A stretch of DNA of 64,000 nt from Rhexocercosporidium sp. MPI-PUGE-AT-0058. Lineage: Eukaryota; Ascomycota; Leotiomycetes; Helotiales. Position numbers and translations under genes: made by a program. The stretch covers positions 1 to 64,000 of the forward strand of contig JAGTJL010000016.1 in NCBI GenBank assembly GCA_020746875.1, written 5' to 3'. Positions 44,143-56,290 of this stretch are shown here, piece by piece (position 1 is the stretch's first letter; each line of letters begins with the position of its first letter). Under the pieces are notes generated by a model, which saw nothing but the letters and a program-made list of their open reading frames with translations, was not told where the DNA came from and did no database searches.

Positions 44143-46922
44143 TTACCAGCGAAGAGGATACTTGTTCGGAGGGAGCCCAAATCCACCCTCCGGCACCGCC
44201 AGCAAGCTCGCATTGTTGTTGTAAAGCTGGTAATCTACCCCCGCCAGCGCAACATCATTCCCCCACCAGCTGAAGTTCGAATTCTTCCCCGCCCCAAAGC
44301 TAAAAACAAGCGTAACGATCAAGCCAGAGATTGCCACACCAACACTCAAGCCAGCGAAGATCATATAAGCGTACTTCCCCCACCAAGCCGTGTAGCGACG
44401 CTTGAGGTAGTACTGGAAGAACCAAGCGATGAATATCCCTAGCGTCGCGTAAGAGAGGTTGGTGTTTCCCGCCCATTGCAATGCACCTGACAGAGCAACA
44501 GCTGGATTCAAGGTCGCCATAACTGCGGCAATTGGCTTCCACACATACCGATCAAACGATACAACTTGTTTCGCGTCCATACGAGACTGGAGGAATTGCC
44601 GGATTCGAGGAGCTGTTTTCTCGACCACAACCCAAAGTAGTCCAAGGATGGCACCAATCAAAAAGCACCAAGGCAAGACCGGGTATAGCTCGAACATGTT
44701 GTTTGTCCCAAACGCTCCAAAGGAAATGACCGAGGAGAAGACAGAATTGGCATAGTTGCAGACCATGTATTGTTTGTTGTTCCATTGGCAGAGTGTATTA
44801 TCCTGGTTGAAGTAAGCCACCATAACCTCAAGCATGCCACAATAAATGAAGCAATTGACCACGCAAGAGGCGATATGTCCTCTGAAGACCGCTCTTGGTG
44901 GCAGCTTGGCGTAGTGTGCGTACTTCAGATCGCCGGCGAAACCACCAGCCATCTGCTCGAAAGCACCTCCAAGCATGAGGATGATCAGTTGTGGAAGCGG
45001 TTGGCCAGGCCAGATGATTCCAGGAAGGACTTGCCAAATCACGTTGAGTGAGATGCCTGTAGCTGCGATAGATTCAATGATGATCCAAGGGATCGTCAAC
45101 AGTGAACCGACACCAACGACGACAAGGATTGACCACCATGGCGTTTGGGTTGGCCATGCAGCAACACCAACAACGGAAACAATGAATCCGAATACGAAGA
45201 CAATTGTGTACCACCATTCCGGGACCTCTTTATAAGGCTTCATCATTCGAGTCTGCCCATCGGTGAAGCCTGTGTAGATGGATCGACGCTTGATGGTGTT
45301 GACAACCATACCGACGAATGCTTTCTTCAAAGGTGCCCAGTACTTCACAAAGACGTACACGATGGAGAAAGTGTAGTAGACGAAGTTCGCACCAGTAACG
45401 AAGAGGTTGGCGACAGCGTAATAAGGAGGACCGTACTCCTTGTATGCATCAAGGTCAACCCTGTTCTCCGCTGTGAGCACCCGGCTGATGTTGTAAGACC
45501 CCATATTTTTGTCAAATGCCGAGTTTGAGTTGATAGGCATGTACGCAGCCCAAGACATATTCGTGTAGTACATGATGAGAATCACGAGTCCGGCGATGAC
45601 ACGCATGCAGTACTGCTGGAGCTGGGCGAAGAATGGTGCGTTCATGGCAGTTGAACCTGAGGCGTTAGGATCCCAGGATGAAAATGGATTGAAGCCCATC
45701 CCACCGTACGATCCAGTGACAATGGCCAAGTTCTTGTTGCGAGGGGAGATCCAAGTCATCCAGTTGAAAAGTCTGAGAGCTTGGAAGAACTTGTTCGGGA
45801 CCCAGTAGTAGACAAGAAAGACGGCACTGGCTATCACGAAAGACCTGTATCGAGAGATCCTCCAACCGTCTAGAGAGAGTTCAGCAACTGAGGACTTGCC
45901 GCGGAAAGAGATACTTACGAATGATTTCACCCTTATTCTCGCCATTGATCAAAGCACGATTCAGTGCTAGGGTAGGAAGTACAGCAGGCCAGACTGCCTC
46001 TTGTGGATAGACACTAAGGCGACGCAGCATCCCAGCAGCTCCCAGACCAAATATCTGATTAGCGAGGGCGAGCACGATAGCGAATCCAAAGCCGGCCCAT
46101 CGCTGATTGAAAAAGATTGGGAGACGCATGACCAATAAGCCAGTGAAGTTGCCGATGGAGTTTGCTTGAGAGATGATTGTCGCAAGCAGTTGCTCTTTTG
46201 AGGACCATGGTCCTGGATTGAGTGTGTATCGCGTGCCTCGGAGGCGGAATCCCCAGTCGGGAAGGGCGAGAGCCAGAAAACGGCCCATTGGAACAATGAG
46301 CAACTGGATGACTTGACCGGGGATTGAGATTCCGGGTTGACGAGGACTGAAGACTGACGACAGTCAATATCACACGACTCGTGTCTTCACAGGGCTGCTT
46401 ACATGTGTTGACTGCCGAAGCGACACAGACCCAGAAGAATCCAACAACATAAGCTCTGATACTTTCACACGGCTCTTCCGGATCATCATAGGGCAAAGTC
46501 ACGGCCCTGACCTCGGCGTACGGAGACCAATTGTGGACAGTACCAGCAGTCTTGCAAGTCACATATGCCCAATCATCATGTCCCAACTCACACGCAGCAC
46601 TACCCTCAAGCAACTCTTTGCATCGCTCAATCAGTACATGGTCAATAGTATAGTCGTTGTGGCAGTTCTCAACCAGGTTCTTGAGGACTTTGAGAGACTC
46701 TTCCTCATTCAAGGTGAGGATGGCGGTAGCTACACGCTCAGGGTCTGATCCTGCTGGTAGTGTCTCGCTCTTCCCATCATGCTGTCCAGTGTATTCTGCA
46801 ACAAGGCGCTGATGCCATTCATCTGGAGCGGTCCAGCTGTCGTCGAGTGAGGTTGTTGTGTGGAGTGTCTTTTCGTTGACGTCGAGGACTTTAACGTCTC
46901 CAGGAGATGGCTTTTCATCCAT
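44143..46922 (-). CDS. OPT-family oligopeptide transporter
   Basis: Three exons (46922-46403, 46353-45919, 45869-44143), in phase, 893 residues, the normal length. ATG 46922 starts a hydrophilic N-terminus (MDEKPSPGDVKVLD). OPT proteins import small peptides or related metal chelates with protons across the plasma membrane. Family marks are present: SPYAEVRAVT at about residues 140-149, a peptide-transporter NxG/NPF region (NPFSSWDPN), KLPPRAVFRGH for the usual KIPPR, and more than ten hydrophobic helices. The tail ends GGFGLPPNKYPLRW, similar to other fungal OPTs. An upstream exon cannot be excluded, because the 30 codons before ATG 46922 are also open and hydrophobic. Confidence 0.9.
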
Positions 46923-48055
46923 AGTAACAGTCAAACACACCCCACAGGGTAGGGTTTGAAGGCAGAGAATGAGAACTAGCAGCAAACCGAGCCCGCTGGA
47001 TATCGATGACATGAAGTGGCGGAGGGGACTTACTTATGAGAAAGTCTGTCCAGGATAACCTGGGCAGCTCCAATGCCCTGCTCTTGGCCACAAACCTATC
47101 ATGCACATTTCTTATTGACGGCCCATGAATTGCATCCCAACACTAATGCAAGAACGCTGTACATGTAGATCAGGGTAACTTGCCTATCTCAACGTTGAGA
47201 AGTAAAAATGCAAGTGCTTCAGAAACCACCATTTCATTGGAACCTTTGAACTACCCCGCACATCACATAGATCCAGTATCTTGGACCCAGAGGAGAAAGC
47301 CTGCGACTTGTCTCGTATCCCGGCTCAAACTTGAAATATCCAGAAACCCTGCTATCATTTTGGTAGCTGCTCTGCCTCTCATACACCCAATCGGAGGATA
47401 AAAGAGGGGTAAATGTCAATAGTGGGATGCTACCGGCATATACTTTACCGACCGGGAGGCGTACGCCACCTGTGATTTCAAGCATCGGGTCTCTTCGCTA
47501 TAGACGCCATCGTCTTTTTTCTTCCGATCTTTGACTTCCCATTAATTGTTCTTATCGGGTTCCGATGTTCAGGTCCGTGAATCGTCCAACGGCGCCGTCT
47601 GCTTTACTATTTCTTGGCGTTGGATGACATACGTCCCCAGGTCGATAAGATAAGACAAGACACAACTGAGGGGTATGATCTGAGTGAGAAAAGAGAAGCT
47701 GGGTAGTACAAGTGGGGAGATGTAATGTTACATTTCGAGATTCTGTGCACAAGGAGCTGTCTGCCGACATGTGTTCTTGAAGCCTTGGCTTTGCCACACC
47801 CAAGATAGGTAGGTGGTTTCTAGGCGTATTCCCATTCCATCTAATTGGTATTACTCCCCGATGACAGGTGACCCCTCCCACTACTCGTCTTCTTCCATGA
47901 ATGGGTCTGGTACGGATCGTTGGTTCCTTACCCCGGATCTAAAGACAACTTGACAGGCCAAACCCTGTGCCGAGGTGCTCGTGCTAACCTAGACACCTCA
48001 CACTCTGAAGACTAGTAGCCCAAGAACCACACCGACTCCCATACATTCTGTGACA
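46923..48055. other. Intergenic region
   Basis: About 1.1 kb upstream of the OPT gene and downstream of the small membrane-protein gene. Frames in both directions are short and lack features. No repeat or RNA gene was seen. Confidence 0.45.
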
Positions 48056-48478
48056 TTAAACTGTCAACAGAAACATACTCCGGATAGCAGCAACCACGAA
48101 CAAAATTCCGTTGTTTGTCCAGTCCCCACTGGTCCAGCCCCCTAGATCCCAGAATCCCCGGGAATCGGCAGCATAAACACCGTACAGAAGACCCAAGTCC
48201 GTTAGAAGAATACTGAACATAACAATCTTCCATATCTTGACGTCTGGGAATTGGCGAAGAAGTAAGATCTGGATCCCGAAGATGCAGAGAGAATAGGATC
48301 CAAGTGCAACCAGCAGATACTGAGCGAGGGGATCGATGACGTCCACGGAAAGAGAATGAGGGGTACCGTTGGTGATATACGTGGCATGGTCAAAGAAGAG
48401 GATATATATTCCGGAGAGACAGATCAAGGGATCGATGTACAGGAAAAAGATGCGGTAGAAGGTGGGGATGCCGGCCAT
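48056..48478 (-). CDS. Small four-helix membrane protein (DUF7704-like)
   Basis: A single exon of 140 residues from ATG 48478. Hydrophobic segments lie at about 8-28 (IFFLYIDPLICLSGIYILFF), 50-75, 82-102 (IWKIVMFSILLTDLGLLYG) and 122-140. The overall pattern, including the aromatic FFLYIDP near the start and a Trp-rich loop (FWDLGGWTSGDWTNNG), matches uncharacterised fungal integral membrane proteins. No enzymatic motif is visible. A further C-terminal exon is possible but not needed. Confidence 0.65.
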   Translation of the reverse strand: MAGIPTFYRIFFLYIDPLICLSGIYILFFDHATYITNGTPHSLSVDVIDPLAQYLLVALGSYSLCIFGIQILLLRQFPDVKIWKIVMFSILLTDLGLLYGVYAADSRGFWDLGGWTSGDWTNNGILFVVAAIRSMFLLTV

Positions 48479-48828
48479 TGTGGGGTAATTTCAGCGAAGG
48501 GCTTGAAGTGACCTACTTGGGCTGCGAGAGCAGAGATGTGGATGACTTGATAGCGTGTGGAAAGGGGTACTCGGATACAGAATTGGTGAGTGTTTAGGTA
48601 AAGATGAGGGAGGCGATGGTTGATAGTGAAAAGAAGATGAAAGCGATGTCACCACAGAGCATAAGAGTAAGCTAACGGCCCGCAAGCACCCCGCAGTTTC
48701 GAGGGGGCGAATCAGAACACTCCTCTAAAAACTACATATAAAACACCATACTCCCGGGCCATCTATTACGAGAAGATGAGTATTAATTAATGTTCGGTCG
48801 CATCTCAGACTCGATCCTAGCATCGCCA
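48479..48828. other. Spacer
   Basis: About 350 bp between the end of the acyl-CoA synthetase gene and the small membrane-protein start. It must hold the promoter of the latter. No motif is recognised. Confidence 0.4.
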
Positions 48829-51209
48829 TCATTTCTTGCTCTTCACATACGCAGCCTTAATTTCCTTCTGATACTTATCAAACAATCCCTTTCGATTCAG
48901 CTTTAATGTCGCAGTCAACAGGCCCTGCATGGTCAGCTTTGCTCAGAGTAGAAGAAACAAACGTGGAGGGAACTATTACATTCTGAGGCGTCCACTCTTC
49001 ATCAGCAAGAACAACTCCAACAATCATCTCAATTCCAGCCAATCCCGACCTTCTCCCAATCGCCTGCATTTGATGCAGGACCTCCCCCTGTATCTTCTCT
49101 TCATGTACCAAGTCACCAATTCCATGGCCTTTGACGCCTAGACTATCCGCAACCTTGATCAACGCATGCTCAGCTGGTTGAACAAGAGCGATCGGATGAG
49201 ACTCGGAAATCGAGGCATAGACACACAGATTGGCCACGATAGTTGCAGAACGGTACAGAGATTCGAGCTAATCATTAGTATTGCATTATCCAACCAGTAC
49301 TCGGACGGCTTACTTTCTCCAGAGCAATATACTCCCCATTTAAGGTCTTGACAAGATTCTTCTTTCTGTCGATGATTCGCAAGTGGCCATTCTTATCCCA
49401 TTCACCAATATCGCCTGTCTTGAACCAGCCTTCCGAAAACGCCCCTGCAGTCTCCTCGGCATTCTCATAATACCCATTGGTGACACTATGACCTCGAATC
49501 CATACTTCTCCTTGAGGATTGGGCAAGTTCGAGGCATAATACCCCGCGTCGGGGAAGTCAACGAGTTTAACTTCAACTGAGGATTCGACTTCACCGCAGG
49601 CATCGATGGTCCAGCAACAAGGATCACAGACAGCGCCCATCCTGGAAAAGTCAGTAAGCATTTAATAGATGACCGAAAATAAGTAAATACCCCGCAGTTT
49701 CAGTCATGCCGTATGCAGCGATAAGTGGCGCGATAGCCATCGAAATGAACTCCTGGGTTTCTCTCGATATCGGGGCTGCGGACGTCAAGCAGAATCGTAG
49801 ACGACCTCCAGTTGCGGCTTTGACCTTGTTGAACACCAGTGAATCGAGAAACTTTGATCCCGGAAGACCATTGGACATCAATGCCCTACCATGTTAGCCT
49901 TGAATTCAAATATCTTGGAAATCCTACCTCTTGGCATGAAATGCGCTCCAGAATGCAGTCTTCAGGACCGGGCCCCCACGTTCAACATTTGCTATCACGC
50001 CTTTCTTGATAGTCTCCCAGACAGCAGGCACTCCGACCAAAAGGGTAGGCTTGAACTCCCGAATGTCACCTGCGCAGTTCCTGCAATTTGCTTCTGACAA
50101 GGTCCGTGGAGAACCATACCCCAATGTGACACCACGATAGAGTGCGACGTGCTCTAGGAGAACCTCAAAGATATGTGCGAGCGGGAGATATGCAAGCAGG
50201 CCATCGCCAGGATGGAGATACGATCCCAGAGTTGTGTTGATGCCAGCAACTAGACCCATCAACGTTCTGCACCAGCTTGGGGAGAAATGTTCGTACCTGC
50301 TGCAACAATGTTCTTGTGTGTGAGCTCTACTCCTTTGGGAACACCAGTGGAGCCCGAAGTGTACATAATACAGGCTAAGTCGTCAGGTGAAGGTAACGTT
50401 GTGGCGGCTGGATTGTCTGCCCCGATTTGGTGCAGCTCTTCGAAGCTCAAGATGGTAATGTGTCCAAACGAAGACTTCAACACATTCATGTCTTCCTGCC
50501 GAACAGCGTGCTCGCTGTCTGTGTTATAGATGATGATCTGAATGTCCTTCGCGTCTTTCAAGACCTTGAGCAGTATGCTGAGTAAGTGCGGTTCTAGGAA
50601 AATTGCCTTGGCCTTCGTCGCTGTCAATGAGTGACGAAGACCACCTTCTCCCAGAGTGTCGTACGCTGTGACGATAGGCATGGATTGGGATATTGCTCCA
50701 TGGGCAGTCGCAATCCAATGGGCGCTGAGAGGTTAGCGAGCAAAACAACACTTAGAGACGGATTCATACCTCGTCGATGCAAACATGTGAACACGATCTG
50801 GTGATGCAAGACCCAGCTTTCGTAAACCAGCCCCAATTTGCAGCACAAGCTTGTGATACTCCTTGAAGCTAATATACTCATACCCACTAAGCTCAAAATA
50901 GGACCAGTTCTTATCCACTTCTCGAAGCTCCCCATCAACGAGTTTCTTCACCTTCTTTGTCTCATTGTGCATGCGGATGATCTTCCTGGATCCCAGAGCC
51001 TTTCTATCCCCGTGTTCCAAGGCGCTTTGCTCGACTATGTCGAACAGGGTTGAGATCTTCTCGTCTGGCTTCGAGATAAGCTGTTCCAAGGCTCGCACAT
51101 TCCGTCGAGGGATTGTTTCGCCTGAGACAGAAGGGAAGTCTGCCACTGGCATCGTAAAGGGTGGCATTCTAGACATGCGAGGCTCAAAGCCAGTTGGAAT
51201 AGGAGGCAT
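48829..51209 (-). CDS. Long-chain acyl-CoA synthetase
   Basis: Seven exons (51209-50770, 50724-50297, 50249-49928, 49885-49691, 49641-49314, 49267-48980, 48924-48829), in phase, 698 residues. It activates long-chain fatty acids to acyl-CoA through an acyl-adenylate. The AMP-binding signature YTSGSTGVPKGVELTHKN is in exon 2. YLPLAHIFE, YGMTETAG, GWFKTGDIGEWD and the fatty-acid ligase signature region RIIDRKKNLVKTLNGEY follow in the normal order. The C-terminus KSKK is not a peroxisomal Ser-Lys-Leu type signal, so an ER or lipid-droplet location (as for yeast Faa1/Faa4) is more likely than a peroxisomal one. Introns are 45-56 nt. Confidence 0.92.
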
Positions 51210-51881
51210 TGTAAAAACAAAGACGGGAAGTATGAAAAACTGTGCAGAATCATAAATTGGAGCGCAAGGGCACGAGAGTTACAAGGCAAGCTTCAGTTAC
51301 GGAACTATAATTTGAGAATAACACGAAATAGACAAGAACACCGAAGAGTATACAAAACAGCAGAACAAATCTGGCGAAATGTTGAATTATGCAGTAAAAG
51401 GCGGCCGAGACGCCGAGGTAAGTGTTCATTTTCCGGGGGTATTGATTTGTCCAGGGAGTGGATTAAAATCCGCCACAACCAAGAAGTCCGAAAGTCCGAC
51501 TTCTAGCGGCTTACTGCTCACCCTCCCACAAAGTACTCGTCGAGCAATGTCGGCAAGGGTTATTCTTTGTGCGAGACAGACAGACACGACCCAGTAACAA
51601 ATCGAGGCGACGACCAGGGGCTAGAAAACGGAATTAAATGCGGGGTCCACTAACATATTTGACATGCATAGGTGTATCGTAGAAACATGAGTTGATGGTT
51701 TTCCGGATAATGTCTGGCGGGCTCTTGCTCTAATCTAGACGAAATCATACCTTAACTTTCCTCTTAGAAGCGTGTTGCCCAGAGCACTGGCTCTTGAGAC
51801 ACTAGCAACTCTTCAAACCATTCTTTTCCCTCTCGCAGACGCGAAATCGAAGGCATTGCTTCTATCTTAACCTCTACGACA
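51210..51881. other. Divergent promoter region
   Basis: About 670 bp between the acyl-CoA synthetase gene (minus) and a small candidate gene (plus). A cgcc/cggag-rich piece lies near 51400-51460. No site can be assigned with confidence. Confidence 0.4.
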
Positions 51882-52188
51882 ATGCAAAACTTTGATACAG
51901 ACATGCTGAAGTACGATTCGTCCACAATTCACGACCCTATGCACCCCGGACCCATACCTTATCACTACTTTGGTTCCCGCCTCGGAGATTCATATGAAGA
52001 AATCACCAATCCAACACCGAGGGGAATGGATAAATGGTTTGAGCCGACGAAGCGGAGCGAGGCATGTGGTGATGGCGACTATTTTTGGGGTGGTCCTTGC
52101 CATCATCTTCAGTATGGCGAGTTTGGCACTTGGTGGGTATCGAGCTTGGGTCGGGTACCAGCAATGGCAGCATCCCGTGCAGAGTTAA
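51882..52188 (+). pseudogene. Small membrane-anchored protein gene with an apparent frameshift
   Basis: The frame from ATG 51882 reads as a plausible small fungal protein for about 60 residues (HDPMHPGPIPYHYFGSRLG, then PRGMDKWFEPTKRS). After that its own continuation is odd in composition. The +1 frame from about 52050 continues with a good single membrane helix (VVMATIFGVVLAIIFSMASL) and stops at 52188. N-terminal polar part plus C-terminal helix is a common layout for small tail-anchored proteins. No GT-AG intron fits between the frames. Either a base was lost recently, the read has an error, or only the first frame (to 52283) is used. Confidence 0.45.
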
Positions 52189-52283
52189 AGTTAGACAGAT
52201 TTGGAAGTCCACGGATTTGCTTTTGGCCTTCTCGCACTAGCCCAACAGGCTCCAAATCGATGTTACTTTCTTTCTTGAACTGA

Positions 52284-52882
52284 ATCTTGGCGCTCAGAAT
52301 AACAAAATGTATCCCGCATGGCTGACGTGGTCACAATTAACAAGGTTGAAGGATTAGGAGTAGAATCCTTGAGACGATAGTCCGGGGCAAGTTTGAATGA
52401 ACTGCCAGAAAGGTTTTCGACCTATCACTTTCGTTCACTTCTACATCAGATTTGTTTCCGTAGTCTAATTAATGAGTTTTGGTAAACATCTTCTGTATGT
52501 ATGTTAGGGTTATATTGTATTGCATTGGTGTTATGTTAACATTTGGCTGACAGTGGGTGTATACTTACCAGCGACTGCTCTCCTTGTGAAGAGTGCCTAA
52601 ACCCTTTGGCTTTGTATCAATCCGCTTATCTCAATCCCTGCATGGAAATCCGAGTAATTCCCCTTTTGCTCACCATGTGGTTTCAAATTCGCTGTCTCAT
52701 TGATGCTGGTTGACTCTTGCTTTCTGAACCCAAATCCGGCGAGCAATGAAGACAAGACTAGATTGAGGGAATGCATTCATAGTGGCCTTAGTGTTGGCTG
52801 GCTTCTGTAGCCCCTTTTACAATTCTCGCTTTTTTATGCTTCTATAATAATTAACCATTCGTACATGACCCTGTCCATAAAT
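52284..52882. other. Convergent spacer
   Basis: About 600 bp. A/T-rich pieces around 52465-52545 and 52830-52860 may be polyadenylation regions. No gene is visible. Confidence 0.4.
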
Positions 52883-53380
52883 TCAGTAAGCGGCTTTCAC
52901 ATTCCTCGGCACAGCACCCCTCTTATGCTTACACCCCATCAGCAAACCATGAACCAAAACCCCATCTCTTGAGCCTAGATATCTCACCCAAGTCTCCTCC
53001 GTCATAAGATACAAACTTGGACCAAATCCACCCGTAGCAAATACGTTATCAGCAGTCATCTTTGCCCCTTGCTTATCTCTCTCGCAGTACTCAACGAGCA
53101 CCGCTACAAGCCATGTCTTGCACTGTGCAGTCGGCCAAGACCACTGGGGTGTTGAGGAAGCCCGGATGCGAAATGGATTTAGCGAGGAAAATGTGTGTTT
53201 TGATTTCCTTTTCGGGGAAATTGGATTTTGGAGGGTGGATGATGGGTTTGATGAGGGGTATGCTGTTGATGTGGGCGTTTCGGGAGTGGGTATATGCGGC
53301 GTTGGTGAGTATTCTGAGGTTGGAGGAGAAATGGGCTCGAATTTAGAAGAGTGGAAGATGGGAGAGAGTTTTGGCTTCAT
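52883..53380 (-). CDS. Unknown protein, paralogue of 33271-34098
   Basis: A single exon of 165 residues. The first 70 residues are Pro/Ser/Thr-rich and probably disordered. Residues 76-161 hold the same Trp-rich domain as the gene at 33271: SSTPQWSWPTAQCKTWL, then ATGGFGPSLYL, a Trp, a Leu-Gly, GLLMGC and GAVPRNV in the same order and spacing. Unlike its relative it lacks the myristoylation-type start (it begins MKPKLSPIF) and the charged C-terminal tail; it ends right after the domain. The family is unrecognised. The two copies are 19 kb apart on opposite strands. Confidence 0.72.
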   Translation of the reverse strand: MKPKLSPIFHSSKFEPISPPTSEYSPTPHIPTPETPTSTAYPSSNPSSTLQNPISPKRKSKHTFSSLNPFRIRASSTPQWSWPTAQCKTWLVAVLVEYCERDKQGAKMTADNVFATGGFGPSLYLMTEETWVRYLGSRDGVLVHGLLMGCKHKRGAVPRNVKAAY

Positions 53381-55517
53381 GACGAAAAGTTAAATCTGAA
53401 GGCACCGTAATTTGTACCTTCAAAAGTTTTAAATAGACAAAGCATGAGAGAAAATAAATCAAATTTTGTTTCGGACGCTGATTGATAACAAGTTCGGACA
53501 TTTTCGACGGATGGGCGGGACGTGACGTAAATCTCACGAGAGATTCAAACCTTCGGGATTTGGAACAGCCTCATCCAACAGTCTTGCATAGCGTCGAGGA
53601 TGCAGCCAATTAACATTTACCTGGCTGAATCTCCATTCAGAGTCTGACTTTCCAGGTGGCAAACATAATATACACATGTGACCAAGCTCACTCCGGCTAG
53701 TAGAATTGAGATTTAGACTAGACCCTTCCAAACCTTTGATGTAGGCAAGATGCACTATCCCCACAAACATATTTTCTGCTGCTTGAATTACCATGATCCT
53801 GGTAAACTCTGCTCACCATCTAATCTCAATCCAGTAGAACGTCCACATCCATTGAGGAATATCGATGGCTTTAATGCCAAGAATTGTGAACTTGAAGTAC
53901 GGGGGAGGTTCTTGCTTTCCGTATGTAATCATATCCGTTTGGAGAGGCACATCGTAAAATGGCAGCACAATGTATCCCATGGACTGGCATAAACACATTT
54001 TAGCGCCATTTGAAAGGAGACCTCCTTTTCGCAACACAACTCAGCCACCACGACTTGTAAAAGTGTTCTAAAAAGCTACAAGTATTATTTCACTCTCTCA
54101 ATTTCTTTTAATCTTCTTAGAATTCTTTTAATAGTCGAACTGCATTCGATGCGGCCACCTCAAATTATGGCGCTAAAATGTGCAAGCGAGTTGCCAGTCC
54201 ATGGGATAATGGATAGTCAGGAGTGAACCCCAAAATCCTGCTCGCAAAAATACATACATGAGACATAAAGGAAGCTAATGCTGTTGTGATTTGTTAAATT
54301 TTGAACTTTAACATTTACATCTCGAAAGTTTTGGTTCATGGTTAAGAACGTACGTGAAGGTGTGAGTTGAAGTATAATTATAGTGTGACAAAGGTCAGGA
54401 ATTCGGCGAAATTTTAAGGCTAAAGTATAAATAACTTCTCTATCTCTTAAATTGGTTCTTTCTAAGTATCGGTATCACAACACTAATCAGAAGCATATTT
54501 CCCGGACCGTCACCCAACCCTCCACTATTCAAATGCACTTCACCTATGGTCAACAATACTCCTCGGCACCGCCTGGTCATCTCGTGTCACCACAAGCTAC
54601 ACAAGCGGGGTCAGGCAAGGTAGGATACGAAAGGTACAACCTTAATTTGCCTCTACCTTGAGCAAGGCAATACTTCAGGTGCACAGCAAAGACCAGGGTT
54701 ATCAAGCATCTGACTGAAAACAGCAGGTGGGAGTCCTTCGTCTTCGTGAATGTTCATCAAGCATATTTTAAGCTCCTCTAACTCCGAGTTATGATTGCAA
54801 AACTACTGTGGTATATAACTAGCCTTCCTTATCATTCTAGCTTAGATCTGTTCCATTTTATTGACTTAGTATCCCTTTCGCTTTTCCATCAGCTCCACTT
54901 AATTAGGTCTCACTCCTGCCTTACCATTCACTAATAGAAATACACCAGTTATAATATCGAGATGTGTATTCGATACGTCTATATTACGAAATATATCAAC
55001 TGCACCGCGTCACGGACGCATGTTGTGATAATATACGATCCTCGGCCGCCCTCATGTGGGCAGCCGGACTATAATAGATACTAGGACTAACATATAGGAT
55101 TAACTACCAAAAATTGAGGAGTCTGCTTTAAATTCTAAACATGTTGGTAATTAAATGATACTCTAAGTCTCGTCGAGTTTTAATTTCTAATCGAGATGCA
55201 CATGTAGATCACTAAGGGGAATGACCATTGCTCGGTTAAAGGCGGTTAAGTTGATTTCGTTTGATGGGATCTATTTTTAAAGATGAAGATTTTGGAGACT
55301 AGAAATCAATTGAAACTTGCATTTCAACTTTCTCAATGATTGTCACAATAATGTTTGGAGAATTTGCTGTCACGTATTTAAGGCGGTTAACGTAAATCCT
55401 CATACCGCTCGATAGAAGAGGCTGAGAGCTTCACCTTTTCGTTTCCCCAAAAGAATCCTGCCATAAACAAATATCAAAGGCGCCTTGGTTCATTACTCCA
55501 TCCACGATATATTCGCG
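53381..55517. other. Gene-poor region with repeat remnants
   Basis: About 2.1 kb with no supported gene. It contains the inverted repeat at 53971-54212. Around 54960-55100 a sequence with tgttgtgataatatacgatc, a GC-rich palindromic word (cggccgccctcatgtgggcagccgg split at its centre) and ctataatagatactagg resembles the ends of fungal Copia LTRs. It may be a solo LTR relic, but this is from memory of the pattern only. Confidence 0.4.
53971..54212. repeat. Imperfect inverted repeat with ~40-49 bp arms
   Basis: Arms 53971-54009 and 54164-54212 are reverse complements through tatcccatggactggca and acattttagcgccat. About ten unmatched bases lie between these two blocks in the right arm. The 154-bp centre is AT-rich without a frame. 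It fits a degraded miniature transposon. Confidence 0.65.
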
Positions 55518-56290
55518 ATGTCCCATATCGAAATCGTTGAGGTACACCGGTACTATCCTAATGGCATCAAGCGGATAATTGGCCGTGGTGGGGAAAACTA
55601 CATTGGTGTTGTCGATGAATCGACAGTGCTAAAGTATCCATGCATACCGGGCATAACCAGCAATCTTCGAGCAGAGACTCAACTCCTCGAAATATTAAGT
55701 GACATTCTCGAATTATCGCATTAAAAGGCCTAAACGATGTTGGCCTACGGCTTGAATATGCAGTAAACGGAGGTTTGGATGGCTATATTAAAGCGAACCC
55801 CGCCACTTCTCTGGACCAAAGATTGCGATGGTGTAAACAAGCTGCTGAAGCAGTGAAGTATTCACACAAGAAACGAGTCATCCACTGCGATATCAACCTG
55901 CGTAATCTTTTACTAGACGGAAATCTAGATCTTAAGCTCGCAGACTTCCAGGGAATGCACAAATCGTGTGATGGGAACGTTCTCCTTGATAGCTTGTCTT
56001 GAGAGTGTACCAAGTCGTTCTTACCACGAGCCCATGGTGATTACGCCGACGTGGAAACGGACCTTTTTGCTCTCAGATCTACGATCTACTTTATTATAAT
56101 AGGCCATAAAGTTTTCCCAGACTTAGACAGCGATATGGACGAGGAGATTGAACACCGGTTTCGAAGGGGCCAATTTCCGGTTGATCTTCAATTTTGTAGC
56201 GCTATTACGAGGAAATGCTGGGCACAAGCGTACTGCTCTGCTTAGGAGGTCGTTGATGACATCGCGGTTGTTCAAAAAAACATAGCCTCT
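55518..56290 (+). pseudogene. Protein-kinase-like gene, broken
   Basis: A fungal protein-kinase-like domain can be followed in pieces. An N-lobe from ATG 55518 has RYYPNGIKRIIGRGG and STVLKYP (the Lys is the likely ATP-binding residue). The first frame ends at 55724, and the next frame already carries the sequence from about 55700 (RIIALKGLNDVGLRLEYA). The catalytic loop follows (VIHCDINLRNLLL, with HCD for HRD) and a DFQG in place of DFG near 55948. A TGA at about 56000 follows DSLS; the same domain then resumes (ETDLFALRSTIYFIIIGHKVFPD), and a TAG at about 56244 precedes EVVDDI. One frameshift and two stops make this a dead gene. The atypical motifs belong to the family of short fungal kinase-like proteins and are not themselves decay. 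Confidence 0.7.

Noticed and set aside
54960..55100. Copia-type solo LTR
   Set aside because: Ends and a GC-rich palindrome look suggestive, but no target-site duplication or second copy is visible here; kept only as a remark.
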